A DNA stretch of 64,000 nucleotides. Origin: Symbiobacterium thermophilum IAM 14863 (GTDB lineage: Bacteria > Bacillota > Sulfobacillia > Symbiobacteriales > Symbiobacteriaceae). This document shows positions 43,128 to 51,438 of the stretch, in pieces; position 1 is the stretch's first letter, and each line of letters opens with the position of its first letter. Position numbers and translations under genes: made by a program. The stretch lies in assembly GCF_000009905.1 (NCBI RefSeq), contig NC_006177.1:1798001-1862000 (forward strand), written 5' to 3'. The notes under the pieces were generated by a model that was not told where the DNA came from, did not search any database, and worked only from the letters and a program-made list of their open reading frames with translations.

Positions 43128-43580
43128 ATGGAGCGCAGCTTTGTCATGGTGAAGCCTGACGGCGTGCAGCGGGGCCTGATCGGTGAGGTGATCAGCCGGC
43201 TTGAGCGGCGCGGCCTCAAGCTGGTCGCGGCCAAGCTGATGCGGGTCTCGCGGGAGTTGGCGGAAGAGCACTATGCCCAGCTGAAGGACAAGCCCTTCTT
43301 TCCGAGCCTGATCGAGTTCATCACCTCGGGCCCCGTCATGGCGATGGTCTGGGAGGGGCCCAACGCCATCTCGATCATCCGCAAGACGATGGGGGCGACG
43401 AACCCGGCCAACGCGGAGCCGGGCACGATCCGCGCCGACTTCGCCTGCGACGTGTCGTACAACGTCGTCCACGGCTCCGACGGCCCCGAAAGTGCCGAGC
43501 GCGAGATCCGGCTGTGGTTCGGCGAGGTCGAGCCGTCCTACAGCCGCTCCGTCGACCGCTGGATTTTCCCCGAGGGCTGA
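43128..43580 (+). CDS. ndk: Nucleoside diphosphate kinase
   Basis: Balances NTP and dNTP pools by phosphate transfer through a phospho-histidine. 150 residues. [11 protein letters not shown] at the start, R-K-T-M-G-A-T-N-P, and catalytic His in N-V-V-H-G-S-D. ATG 43128 follows AAAGGGGATT. Monocistronic between its promoter and the 43600 hairpin. In Bacillus ndk lies downstream of the spoIVA region in the same block. Confidence 0.96.
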   Translation: MERSFVMVKPDGVQRGLIGEVISRLERRGLKLVAAKLMRVSRELAEEHYAQLKDKPFFPSLIEFITSGPVMAMVWEGPNAISIIRKTMGATNPANAEPGTIRADFACDVSYNVVHGSDGPESAEREIRLWFGEVEPSYSRSVDRWIFPEG

Positions 43581-43599
43581 GCCCTTCCGGGCGCGCGAC

Positions 43600-43628
43600 G
43601 GCGCTGGTGACCCAGGGTCACCAGCGCC
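43600..43628. terminator. Bidirectional hairpin between ndk and the LysM gene
   Basis: A 29-base near-perfect palindrome: 43600-43613 pairs with 43615-43628. It lies between two convergent genes. Confidence 0.7.
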
Positions 43629-43655
43629 ACATGCTATGTCTCAGCGCCCTCCCGG

Positions 43656-44444
43656 TCACGGGTCGCCCTTCGGCGCTCGCCGGCCGGGGATGATGAGCAC
43701 CTGCCCGGGCGTAAGCTGGTACGGCTCCGTCAGTTTGTTGGCCTTGGCGATGGTCCCCGGCGACGTGCCGAACTTCCGGGCCAGGCGCCACAGGCTGTCG
43801 CCCCGTCTGACCGTGTAGATGGTCTGCGTCTCCCGGGGCAGCAGCGCGCACGGCACGTACACGTCCACCCAGCCGTCCTTCGTCGCCGCCACCAGCTCGC
43901 CCGAAGGGGTGGGCCTGGCGGCCACGAGTCCGCCCACGTAGAGGCGGCCCAACTCCTCCAGCCGGCTCTCCCGCCCCACGGCCATGACCTGGTAGAGGTA
44001 GATCGTCTGCGCCCCCGAGGCACCGGCGATGACCTCGGCCCGGCCGTCGTCGTTGACGTCGTCCAGGCTGAGGGAGCGGAAGTACGCGTTGGGGTACAGT
44101 AGGGTCTGACAGAGCGCCACCAGCCCGTTGGGGGTGAGCGCGTAGAGCAGGACGTTGTCCCGGGTACCCACCGCCACGGTGCCGGGGCCGCCCGGGTCGA
44201 CCTGGCCGACGGCCAGGGAGAGCCCGTCCTTGGGCAGCGCGGCTTCAGCCTGCAGGGCGTAGGTGTCGCCCGTCCAGCGGTAGACCTTCAGCTCGCGGCC
44301 GGCGCACGCGACGATCTCCGGCGCACCGTCCAGGTCGACGTCGCCGGTGGCGACCATCAGCAGCCGACCGAGGCCGCCGCCGCGCCAGCGCCGGTGGTAC
44401 TGCTGTTCCATTCCTCCTTCACCGTGTGTCCCGTGCTCCGTCAT
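43656..44444 (-). CDS. FG-GAP-like beta-propeller protein with C-terminal LysM domain
   Basis: 262 residues. The first 200 form repeats with calcium-loop-like D-x-D-x-D-G (G-D-V-D-L-D-G-A-P-E-I-V and D-D-V-N-D-D-G-R-A-E-V-I), typical of FG-GAP/VCBS propeller blades. The last 50 are a LysM domain (Y-T-V-R-R-G-D-S-L-W-R-L-A through L-T-P-G-Q-V-L-I-I-P), which binds peptidoglycan. No signal peptide or membrane helix is visible, which is odd for a wall-binding protein. It may act on the spore side, where LysM proteins are made in the mother cell. Start 44444 has GAGGTGGGG. Confidence 0.7.
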   Translation of the reverse strand: MTEHGTHGEGGMEQQYHRRWRGGGLGRLLMVATGDVDLDGAPEIVACAGRELKVYRWTGDTYALQAEAALPKDGLSLAVGQVDPGGPGTVAVGTRDNVLLYALTPNGLVALCQTLLYPNAYFRSLSLDDVNDDGRAEVIAGASGAQTIYLYQVMAVGRESRLEELGRLYVGGLVAARPTPSGELVAATKDGWVDVYVPCALLPRETQTIYTVRRGDSLWRLARKFGTSPGTIAKANKLTEPYQLTPGQVLIIPGRRAPKGDP

Positions 44445-44538
44445 CCGAGCCCCACCTCGCAAGGCATCCGTCGGGGCTCACGGATGTTTCAGCCCCTGTA
44501 AGACCAGCTTATGTCACCAGAAAGGTGGTTGTGCGCAT

Positions 44539-45333
44539 ATGACGCAAAAGAAGGTTCGCCTGGCGATCATCGGCGGCACCGGGGTCTACGACCCCCGCAT
44601 CCTCGAGAACATCCGGGAGGAGGTCATCACCACCCCCTACGGGCAGGCCAAGGTGCGCATCGGCACCTACGCGGGGGAGGAGGTGGCCTTCATGGCCCGG
44701 CACGGGGTCGATCATTCCGTGCCGCCGCACCTCATCAACTACCGCGCCAACATCTACGCCCTGAAGATGCTGGGCGTCGAGCGGGTCATCGCCACCACCG
44801 CCGTGGGCTCCTGCAACCGGAACATGAAGCCCGGCGATTTCGTCGTGGTCGACCAGTTCCTGGACTTCACCAAGGGCCGGGTCTCCACGTTCTTTGAGGG
44901 CGGGGAGGCCGGCGTCGTCCACACCGACGTCACCGAGCCTTACTGCCCCGAGCTCCGCAAGGTCCTGATCGCTGCGGCGCAGGAAGTGGGGGTCCACGCG
45001 CACCCGACGGGCACCTATGTCTGCACGGAGGGCCCGCGCTTTGAAACCGCGGCCGAGATCCGCATGTACGGCCAGCTCGGCGGCGACCTGGTCGGGATGA
45101 CCAACGTGCCCGAGTGCGTGCTGGCCCGGGAGGCCGGCATCTGCTACGCGACCGTTTCGATGGTGACCAACTTCGGCGCCGGCATCTCGCCCAATCCCCT
45201 CACCCACGAGGAGGTGCTCGAGGTGATGGCCGCCAACGGCGAAAACCTGAAGAAGCTGCTGTTCGCGGCGCTGCGGCAGATTCCCGCCGGGCGGGGGTGC
45301 GCCTGCGGCAGCAACACGGCCCTCAAGGTCTAG
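44539..45333 (+). CDS. mtnP: 5'-methylthio-purine nucleoside phosphorylase, probably methylthioinosine type
   Basis: 264-residue MTA/purine nucleoside phosphorylase trimer-type enzyme. Phosphate site G-G-T-G-V-Y and R-H-G, T-T-A-V-G-S, C-T-E-G-P-R-F-E-T, and M187 in G-M-T-N-V-P-E. Human MTA phosphorylase holds adenine with Asp220 and Asp222 (T-D-Y-D); here the aligned residues are N211 and G213 (T-N-F-G). Asn there is typical of enzymes for 6-oxopurines, so methylthioinosine may be the true substrate. It heads an operon with an ahcY gene 12 bases on. ATG 44539 follows AAAGGTGG. Confidence 0.85.
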   Translation: MTQKKVRLAIIGGTGVYDPRILENIREEVITTPYGQAKVRIGTYAGEEVAFMARHGVDHSVPPHLINYRANIYALKMLGVERVIATTAVGSCNRNMKPGDFVVVDQFLDFTKGRVSTFFEGGEAGVVHTDVTEPYCPELRKVLIAAAQEVGVHAHPTGTYVCTEGPRFETAAEIRMYGQLGGDLVGMTNVPECVLAREAGICYATVSMVTNFGAGISPNPLTHEEVLEVMAANGENLKKLLFAALRQIPAGRGCACGSNTALKV

Positions 45334-45345
45334 GAGGTGACCTGC

Positions 45346-46611
45346 GTGCCGAGCAAGGTTTCGGTTTCGACCCTCCGGGATCCGGGGCTGGCGCCTTCCG
45401 GGCATCAGAAGATCGACTGGGTGAAGGCCCATATGCCGATCCTGAACCAGTTGGAGCGGGAACTCAGCGCGCACCGGCCCCTGGCGGGCCAGCGGGTGGC
45501 GATGTCGATCCACCTGGAGGCGAAGACCGCCTACATGGCGCTGGTCTTCGCCGCGGCCGGCGCAGAGGTGTTCCTGACCGGCTCCAACCCGCTTTCCACC
45601 CAGGACGACGTCGCGGCCGCCGCCGCGGAGCGCGGCGTCACGGTGCACGCCTGGCACGGGGCGACGCCGGAGGAGTACACCGCGCACCTCACCCGCACAT
45701 TGGAGGCGGCGCGGCCGACCCTGCTGCTGGACGACGGCGGCGACCTCACCCACCTGCTGCACACCGGCCGGGCCGACCTGGCCGCGAACCTGATCGGCGG
45801 GTCGGAGGAGACCTCCACGGGGGTGCAGCGGCTGCGGGCGATGGAGGCGGAGGGCGTGCTGCGCTTCCCCATGGTGGCGGTCAACAACGCCCGGATGAAG
45901 CACCTCTTCGACAACCGGTACGGCACGGGCCAGTCCACCCTGGAGTCGGTCATGCGCAACACCAACCTGTCCATCGCCGGCAAGCGGGTGGTGGTGGCCG
46001 GCTACGGCTGGTGCGGCAAGGGCGTCGCCATGCGGGCGAAGGGGTTGGGTGCGCGGGTGATCGTCTGTGAGGTCGACCCGGTCCTCGCCAACGAGGCGCT
46101 CATGGACGGGTTCGAGGTGATGCCGATGGCCCGGGCCGCGGCCCTGGGGGACATCTTCATCACGGTGACCGGCTGCGAGAAGGTGATCCGGCGTGAGCAT
46201 TTCGAAGTGATGCGCGACGGCGCCATCCTGGCCAACGCCGGCCACTTCGACGTCGAGATCTGGAAGCCCGACCTGGAGGCCTTCGGCGGCCAGCCGGTCC
46301 GGGTCCGACCCCACGTGGACGCCTACACGGCGCCCGACGGCCGGCGGCTCTACCTCATCGGCGAGGGGCGGCTGGCCAACCTGGCCGCCGGAGACGGGCA
46401 TCCGGCGGAGGTCATGGACCTCTCCTTCGGCGTACAGCTGCTCACCCATCTCTGGCTCGTGGAGAACCGGGGCAGGCTGGAGAACCGGGTGATCGAGGTG
46501 CCGCCGGAGATCGACACCCGCGTGGCCGAGACCCGGCTGCGGGCCCTGGGCGTCGAGATCGACCGGCTGACCCCTGAGCAGGAGCGCTACATCCGATCCT
46601 GGCAGGTGTAG
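45346..46611 (+). CDS. ahcY: Adenosylhomocysteinase family, possibly S-inosylhomocysteine hydrolase
   Basis: 421-residue NAD-dependent hydrolase of S-adenosylhomocysteine-type thioethers. S-E-E-T-S-T-G-V, K and D-N in H-L-F-D-N-R-Y-G, NAD loop G-Y-G-W-C-G-K-G, and G-H-F-D-V-E-I are conserved. The substrate-base loop reads H56-L-E-A-K-T, where human has H55-M-T-V-E-T; T57 and E59, which touch adenine in the human enzyme, become E58 and K60. The short C-terminus is of the archaeal type. GTG 45346 follows TAGGAGGTGA. Confidence 0.85.
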   Translation: MPSKVSVSTLRDPGLAPSGHQKIDWVKAHMPILNQLERELSAHRPLAGQRVAMSIHLEAKTAYMALVFAAAGAEVFLTGSNPLSTQDDVAAAAAERGVTVHAWHGATPEEYTAHLTRTLEAARPTLLLDDGGDLTHLLHTGRADLAANLIGGSEETSTGVQRLRAMEAEGVLRFPMVAVNNARMKHLFDNRYGTGQSTLESVMRNTNLSIAGKRVVVAGYGWCGKGVAMRAKGLGARVIVCEVDPVLANEALMDGFEVMPMARAAALGDIFITVTGCEKVIRREHFEVMRDGAILANAGHFDVEIWKPDLEAFGGQPVRVRPHVDAYTAPDGRRLYLIGEGRLANLAAGDGHPAEVMDLSFGVQLLTHLWLVENRGRLENRVIEVPPEIDTRVAETRLRALGVEIDRLTPEQERYIRSWQV

Positions 46612-46615
46612 CGCG

Positions 46616-47551
46616 ATGGCACAGCTCTTCGTCCCGCTGCACGGCGCTTTCGGCCGCGTGGCCGGCTCCGGCGTCAACACGTACGGCGAGTCGCTGGAGC
46701 GGCCCCACTGGGAAGGGGCGGAAATCGGCCTTTGCGACACGTTCCCGGACGTGCTCGGCGCCGTGGCCGAGGCCGAGTACTACGAGTGGGTGATCGGCGC
46801 GCACCACCCGACCCATCGGGAAGGCGGCCCTGCCTGGTGCCGGTTCCTGGACCCGGACCCCGCGGTGCGCACCGAAGCCCTGGAGGTGGCGTGCAGCGCC
46901 GCCCAGGCGGCTCATCGGCTGGGCGCGCGCTACATCCTGTACCACTTTCCCTGGCCGGCGCTGCAGATGCCCGGCGCGGACTACGCCGCCCTGGGATGGC
47001 GGTTCAGGGACGCCGACCCGATCCCCATGGAGGCCTGGCCCCGGGAGGCGGACCTGTACGACTGGAGCCGCCGTTGCTTCGACCGGCTGGCCGAGCTGCA
47101 GGAGCGGGAACGGATCCGGGTCGTCCTGGAGATCGACGGGCCGAACCCGCACTTCTTCGACGGCGAGCTGTACGGCCGGCTCTTTGAGGAGTTCCCCGAC
47201 CTTTCCCTCTGCCTCGACACCGGCCGACTGGGGCTCCTGGCCCGCACCCACGGGCAGGACCCCCTCGCACTCGCAGCCCGCTGGCTGCCCTGGACCCGCT
47301 ACCTGCACCTGCACACCTCGTTCTGGGACGAGCAGGGGCGGTTCCACAACCACGTCCCCACCCGCGGCAGCCACACCCGGGACCTGTGGCCCCGGGTCAC
47401 CCCGGCGGCCGACATCGCCCGCATGGTGGTGGAAGCGCAGCCCCGGGCGGTGATCGTCCTGGAGCACAACCCACAGACGGTGACGCCGCAAGAGCTGGAG
47501 GCGTGCCACGAGTGGGCGGCGACCCTGGCCGGCCGTTCGCCGGCCCGCTGA
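46616..47551 (+). CDS. TIM-barrel sugar isomerase/epimerase-like protein
   Basis: 311-residue protein of the xylose isomerase-like/AP endonuclease 2 superfamily. It has the metal-site pattern of that fold: E in V-V-L-E-I-D-G-P, D in L-C-L-D-T-G-R, H in L-H-L-H-T, and a final E in I-V-L-E-H-N. It starts four bases after the ahcY stop, so it is cotranscribed and likely linked to thioether or ribose salvage. An isomerase for a pentose released by the upstream enzymes is one possibility. The exact reaction is unknown. Confidence 0.65.
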   Translation: MAQLFVPLHGAFGRVAGSGVNTYGESLERPHWEGAEIGLCDTFPDVLGAVAEAEYYEWVIGAHHPTHREGGPAWCRFLDPDPAVRTEALEVACSAAQAAHRLGARYILYHFPWPALQMPGADYAALGWRFRDADPIPMEAWPREADLYDWSRRCFDRLAELQERERIRVVLEIDGPNPHFFDGELYGRLFEEFPDLSLCLDTGRLGLLARTHGQDPLALAARWLPWTRYLHLHTSFWDEQGRFHNHVPTRGSHTRDLWPRVTPAADIARMVVEAQPRAVIVLEHNPQTVTPQELEACHEWAATLAGRSPAR

Positions 47552-47668
47552 CGCACAACCCCCCGTTCGGACCCGACGACGTCCGCCGATAGACCTTTGG
47601 TGCCATATGCACCGGGCAGGTCCGTTGGTAACGTCAAAAGTAACGGGTCCACTCGGGGGGTTACGTCC

Positions 47669-49759
47669 ATGGGCAACCAGCCGTCCCGCTCAGATGGTGC
47701 CGCGGATGTTCAGCGCGCCCTGGCCCGGTCCGAGGCCCGCCTGGCCGGCATGCTGGAGATCACTCCGGCGGCCACCGTCGCCGTCGACGCCGACCAGCGG
47801 ATCGTCCTGTTCAACGACATGGCTGAGCAGGTCTTCGGGTACACCCGGGAGGAGGTCCTCGGCCGGCCGCTGGACGTCCTGCTCCCGCCGGAGACCGCGG
47901 CGCGGCACCGGCAGCACGTCACCCGGTTCGGACTCGGCCCGGTCAGGCAGCGCCGCATGGCCGAGCGGCAGGAGCTTACGGCACGCCGGAAGTCCGGCGA
48001 GCTGTTTCCGGCGCAGATCGCCATCGCCCGGGTCGCCATGGACGACGAGACGCTCTTCCTCGCCGTCGTCCAGGACCTCACCGAGCGCAAGGAGACCGAG
48101 CGGCGGCTGAAGGAGAGCGAGGAGCGGTTCCGGCTGGCGTTCGAGCACGCGCCCATCGGCGTCGCCCTCCTGGACGCGGGCGGGGCGATCCTCGAGGTCA
48201 ACCGGGCGCTCTGCGCCATGCTCGGCTATGCGCCCGCTGAACTGGCAGGCCGTCCGCTGACCGACCTCGCGGCGCACCCCGGCGCCTTTCCGGATCCGGC
48301 GCACCTGCAGAGCGCGGGGCCGGCTCCGGAGGTCGCGCTCCGCCACCGGGACGGGCGGACCATCTGGGCGCAGCTCAGTTGCGCCGCACTGAACGGCTGG
48401 CAGAGCGACACCGCCTTCATCCTGCAGTTGCAGGACATCACGGACCGGAAGCGCTACGAGGAGGAACTGGTGCGCCTGGCGATGGTCGACTCGCTGACCG
48501 ACCTGGCCAACCGGCGGCGGTTCCAGCAGGAGCTGGAGGAGGCGGTGACGGAGGCGGAACGGACCGGCCGGAGCGGTGCGCTGGTCTTCATCGATCTGGA
48601 CATGTTCAAACACATCAACGATACCCTGGGCCATCCCGCCGGCGACGAGGTGCTCCGGCAGGTGGCGACGATCCTGCGGTCCGCCATCCGCCCGGGCGAC
48701 ACGGCTGCACGGCTGGGCGGCGACGAGTTCGCGCTGGTGCTGCGGAACGCCGATGGTGCGCGGGCGGCGCAGGTGGCGGATCGGCTGCTCACGGCCATAC
48801 GTCGGGCACGGTTCGGCGGCGCCGAGGCCCCCGTGTCGCTCACCGCCAGCATGGGGGTGGTGCTGTTCCCCGAGCACGGCCGCTCGGTGCGGGAGCTGAT
48901 GAACAGGGCCGACATGGCCTTGTTGGAGGCCAAGGAGGGCGGACGGGACAGCTGGGCGCCTTTCACCCCCGAAGGCCGCTGGCAGCGGGAGATGCAGGCG
49001 CAGCTCCTGTGGCGGCAACGCATCAGCCGTGCGCTGGAAGAGGACCGGTTCGTGCTTCACTACCAGCCGATCCTGGATCTCCGGCGGAACGCCGTCACGC
49101 GCCACGAGGCGCTGCTGCGGATGGTGGGGGACGGGGGAGAGCTGATCTTCCCCGGCGAGTTCATGGCCGTTGCCGAGCGGTTCGACCTGATCCAGCAGGT
49201 GGACCGCTGGGTGCTGGAACGGGCCGTGCGGGAGCTGGCCGAACTGCAGCGGGCCGGGCGCCGTACGGTGCTGGAGGTCAACCTCTCCGGCCGGACGCTC
49301 ATGGACCCCGTGTTGCCCGCCGTCATCCGCCGCGGGCTCACCCTGCGAGACGTGGACCCCGCCAGCCTGGTGCTGGAGATCACGGAGACCGCGGCCATCA
49401 GCGACGTGGATCAGGCGGAACGGTTCATCGGCGAGATGAAGGCGCTGGGCTGCCGTCTGGCCCTGGACGACGTGGGCGCCGGTTTCGCCTCGCTCTACTT
49501 CCTGAAGCGACTGCCGGTGGACTACATCAAGATCGACGGGGCATTCATCCGCAACCTGCCTCACGACACCGCCGACCAGCATCTGGTACGCGCGCTGGCC
49601 AGCGTGTGCCGCGAGCTGGGCAAGCAGACCGTCGCTGAGTTCGTGGACTCGCCCAAAACCCTGCAGGTGGTGCGGGAGTACGGCATCGACTACGCGCAGG
49701 GCTACCTCATCGGCCGCCCGGGGCCCGGTGTGTACAACACGGAAGAACCGTGTCCGTGA
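47669..49759 (+). CDS. PAS-PAS-GGDEF-EAL cyclic-di-GMP enzyme
   Basis: 696-residue soluble signalling protein. Two PAS domains (about 20-140 and 145-270), then a GGDEF domain with the intact active site G-G-D-E-F-A-L, then an EAL domain with H-E-A-L-L-R-M, L-E-V-N-L-S-G, L-E-I-T-E-T, L-D-D-V-G-A-G-F-A-S-L and I-K-I-D-G. Most metal ligands look intact, so both synthesis and breakdown of c-di-GMP are possible. The late E of A-E-x-V-E is D here (A-E-F-V-D). No membrane segment. Stands alone. Confidence 0.88.
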   Translation: MGNQPSRSDGAADVQRALARSEARLAGMLEITPAATVAVDADQRIVLFNDMAEQVFGYTREEVLGRPLDVLLPPETAARHRQHVTRFGLGPVRQRRMAERQELTARRKSGELFPAQIAIARVAMDDETLFLAVVQDLTERKETERRLKESEERFRLAFEHAPIGVALLDAGGAILEVNRALCAMLGYAPAELAGRPLTDLAAHPGAFPDPAHLQSAGPAPEVALRHRDGRTIWAQLSCAALNGWQSDTAFILQLQDITDRKRYEEELVRLAMVDSLTDLANRRRFQQELEEAVTEAERTGRSGALVFIDLDMFKHINDTLGHPAGDEVLRQVATILRSAIRPGDTAARLGGDEFALVLRNADGARAAQVADRLLTAIRRARFGGAEAPVSLTASMGVVLFPEHGRSVRELMNRADMALLEAKEGGRDSWAPFTPEGRWQREMQAQLLWRQRISRALEEDRFVLHYQPILDLRRNAVTRHEALLRMVGDGGELIFPGEFMAVAERFDLIQQVDRWVLERAVRELAELQRAGRRTVLEVNLSGRTLMDPVLPAVIRRGLTLRDVDPASLVLEITETAAISDVDQAERFIGEMKALGCRLALDDVGAGFASLYFLKRLPVDYIKIDGAFIRNLPHDTADQHLVRALASVCRELGKQTVAEFVDSPKTLQVVREYGIDYAQGYLIGRPGPGVYNTEEPCP

Positions 49760-49822
49760 AGGCGTGGACCGGCGCGGCGGCACCGACTCGCCCTTCCGCC
49801 GCCGTCTCGTGCAGGACTGACG

Positions 49823-49856
49823 ATTGCAATATGCGAACTCCTGCGCATATGGCAAT
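49823..49856. repeat. Inverted repeat upstream of the retropepsin-like gene
   Basis: Two 13-base arms (49823-49835 and 49844-49856) match at 12 positions around an eight-base gap. They contain ATATGCG and CGCATAT. AT-rich against the background and about 25 bases before the start codon. It could be an operator or an mRNA hairpin. Confidence 0.55.
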
Positions 49857-49880
49857 TCTCAGTCGGGGAGGAGTCCGTCC

Positions 49881-50681
49881 GTGGAGTTTCTCCTGCTGTA
49901 CGACCTTCACCTCTTCGCGCAGGTAGAGGTCGCCGGTCAGAAAAGGCTCGCCAACATCGACACGGGTGCCAACATCGACCTCGCGTTCGGCGTCTTCGAA
50001 GGGGTCGAGATGCTCGACGGGGAGGAGGGGCCGGTCCACGGCGCCGTCGGCGAGGTGCGGCTGCGCAGCGGCCGCGTCCCCGACGTCCGGTTGCTGGACG
50101 AACAGGTGGGTCCCCTGCAGGTGGCCATCAGCGACGAGAACGGATACGAGAAGCACCCCTTCCCGGTCAGCATGCGGCTTGGTGCGAAGACGCTCCTGTC
50201 CCGGCCGCTCCTGCTGGACTTCAAGGGCCTGCGGATGGGGCGTGAGCGACTGCCGGACAGCTACCCGCGGGTTGCGGCGCCGCTGGAGTTCGTCTGCGGG
50301 GTTCCCTTCGTGGAGATCGAACTGGGCGGCCGGCGCCTGCGGGCCCTCTTCGACACCGCGGCCGGCATGAGCGTGCTCAACACCGCGCACCTGGATGACC
50401 TGGGGCTGCGGCCGGAGGTGCTGTACGAGACGCAGGCGACCGATTCCAGCGGCACCACCGTGACGCTGCCGGTGGGGCGGACCCGCGGTCTGCAGATCGG
50501 TGGCCTCGCGCTGGGGGATTGCGAGTACCTCATGCTGGATCTGAGCGCGATCGAGGAGATCATGGGCACCCGCATCGACCTGGGGCTCGGGCTCAACACC
50601 CTCCTGGCCTCATCCACGGTGTGGTACCTCGACCCCCAGGCCGGAAGGGTGCAGGTCACCGACGTCGGGCTGCCGGCCTAG
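49881..50681 (+). CDS. Tandem retropepsin-like aspartic protease
   Basis: 266 residues made of two related halves, each with the clan AA aspartic protease motif: A-N-I-D27-T-G-A in the first and A-L-F-D158-T-A-A in the second. Each is followed by hydrophobic strand sequence. Retropepsin-like bacterial proteins usually carry one motif and dimerise; here one chain carries both, as in pepsins. The second motif has Ala for Gly, as some bacterial and cellular homologues do. GTG 49881 follows GGGGAGGAG. No signal peptide, so cytoplasmic. Substrate unknown. Confidence 0.68.
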   Translation: MEFLLLYDLHLFAQVEVAGQKRLANIDTGANIDLAFGVFEGVEMLDGEEGPVHGAVGEVRLRSGRVPDVRLLDEQVGPLQVAISDENGYEKHPFPVSMRLGAKTLLSRPLLLDFKGLRMGRERLPDSYPRVAAPLEFVCGVPFVEIELGGRRLRALFDTAAGMSVLNTAHLDDLGLRPEVLYETQATDSSGTTVTLPVGRTRGLQIGGLALGDCEYLMLDLSAIEEIMGTRIDLGLGLNTLLASSTVWYLDPQAGRVQVTDVGLPA

Positions 50682-50730
50682 GAGAGGTCGCCCCGCCCGC
50701 TGCCCGAAACCGCAGAGTCGGACAGGAAGA

Positions 50731-50756
50731 AAAGCCAGCACCCCCGTGCTGGCTTT
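50731..50756. terminator. Bidirectional terminator
   Basis: A perfect 11-bp stem (50731-50741 with 50746-50756) with a CCCC loop. On the minus strand it is followed by TTCTTCC, so it mainly ends the acyltransferase unit; on the plus strand it closes the protease gene. Confidence 0.8.
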
Positions 50757-50765
50757 GCCTCTTGC

Positions 50766-51437
50766 TCAGCAGCCGTGCCCGCCCAGCCGCTCCTGGAGCG
50801 TGCGGATGAGCTCCGCCGTCTGCGCCTTCCGGTCGCGCCCGTCGCTGAAGAAGAGCGGCTCGCAGACCCTGATGGTGCGGGCCTGCCGGTCGATGTAGAG
50901 CGGCACGAAGGGGATGTGCCGCCCGGTCGCCCGGTGGTAGAACCGGTCGATGCTCAGGAACCCTTCGTACAGCTCCGACACCTCGCTGTCGGTGCTGGCG
51001 TAGTCCTTGTCCGGGAAGATCAGCAGGCTCTCGCCCCGCTTCAGCGCCTCCGTGCTCTCCCGGAAGGTCCTGATGATCTGGGAGGAACCCCGGTAGACGG
51101 GGATGCACCCGGCGGAACGGTAAAGCGCCGACAGGCCGATGGAGGCCGGCCAGGCGAGGGCAGTGGCCTTCCAGCGCGGCCAGCCGTACCGCGCCCCGAA
51201 CGTGATGTCCCGCAGATGCCGGTAGCAGGCGCCGCGGTCGCCGAACTGGTGCAGGCCCCAGGTGCGGACGGGGACGGGGAGCCAGAGCAGGTTCAGCACG
51301 ATGCCGTGGATGTCGGCGTGGCGGCACAGGTAGACCGCAGGCTCCAGCAGCCGCTCCGGGTGGACAAGGGTGTAGCGCGGGGACAGGCGCCGGAGCACGG
51401 CGCGGCAGAACAGGAACAGCTTGCCGTAGAAGGGCAT
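50766..51437 (-). CDS. PlsC-like acyltransferase with altered catalytic motif
   Basis: 223 residues, similar in layout to lysophospholipid acyltransferases: C-R-H-A-D-I-H-G in place of the H-x4-D block, then I-P-V-Y-R-G-S-S and L-I-F-P-D-K-D-Y (in place of F-P-E-G-T-R). Asp is not at the usual spacing, so it is either a divergent enzyme or inactive. It starts one base after the stop of a glycosyltransferase, so the pair probably makes or modifies a glycolipid. Confidence 0.62.
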   Translation of the reverse strand: MPFYGKLFLFCRAVLRRLSPRYTLVHPERLLEPAVYLCRHADIHGIVLNLLWLPVPVRTWGLHQFGDRGACYRHLRDITFGARYGWPRWKATALAWPASIGLSALYRSAGCIPVYRGSSQIIRTFRESTEALKRGESLLIFPDKDYASTDSEVSELYEGFLSIDRFYHRATGRHIPFVPLYIDRQARTIRVCEPLFFSDGRDRKAQTAELIRTLQERLGGHGC

Positions 51438-51438
51438 G

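Noticed and set aside
47599-47613. Palindrome GGTGC-CATAT-GCACC upstream of the GGDEF-EAL gene
   Set aside because: Five-base arms are too short in GC-rich DNA to claim an operator without other copies.
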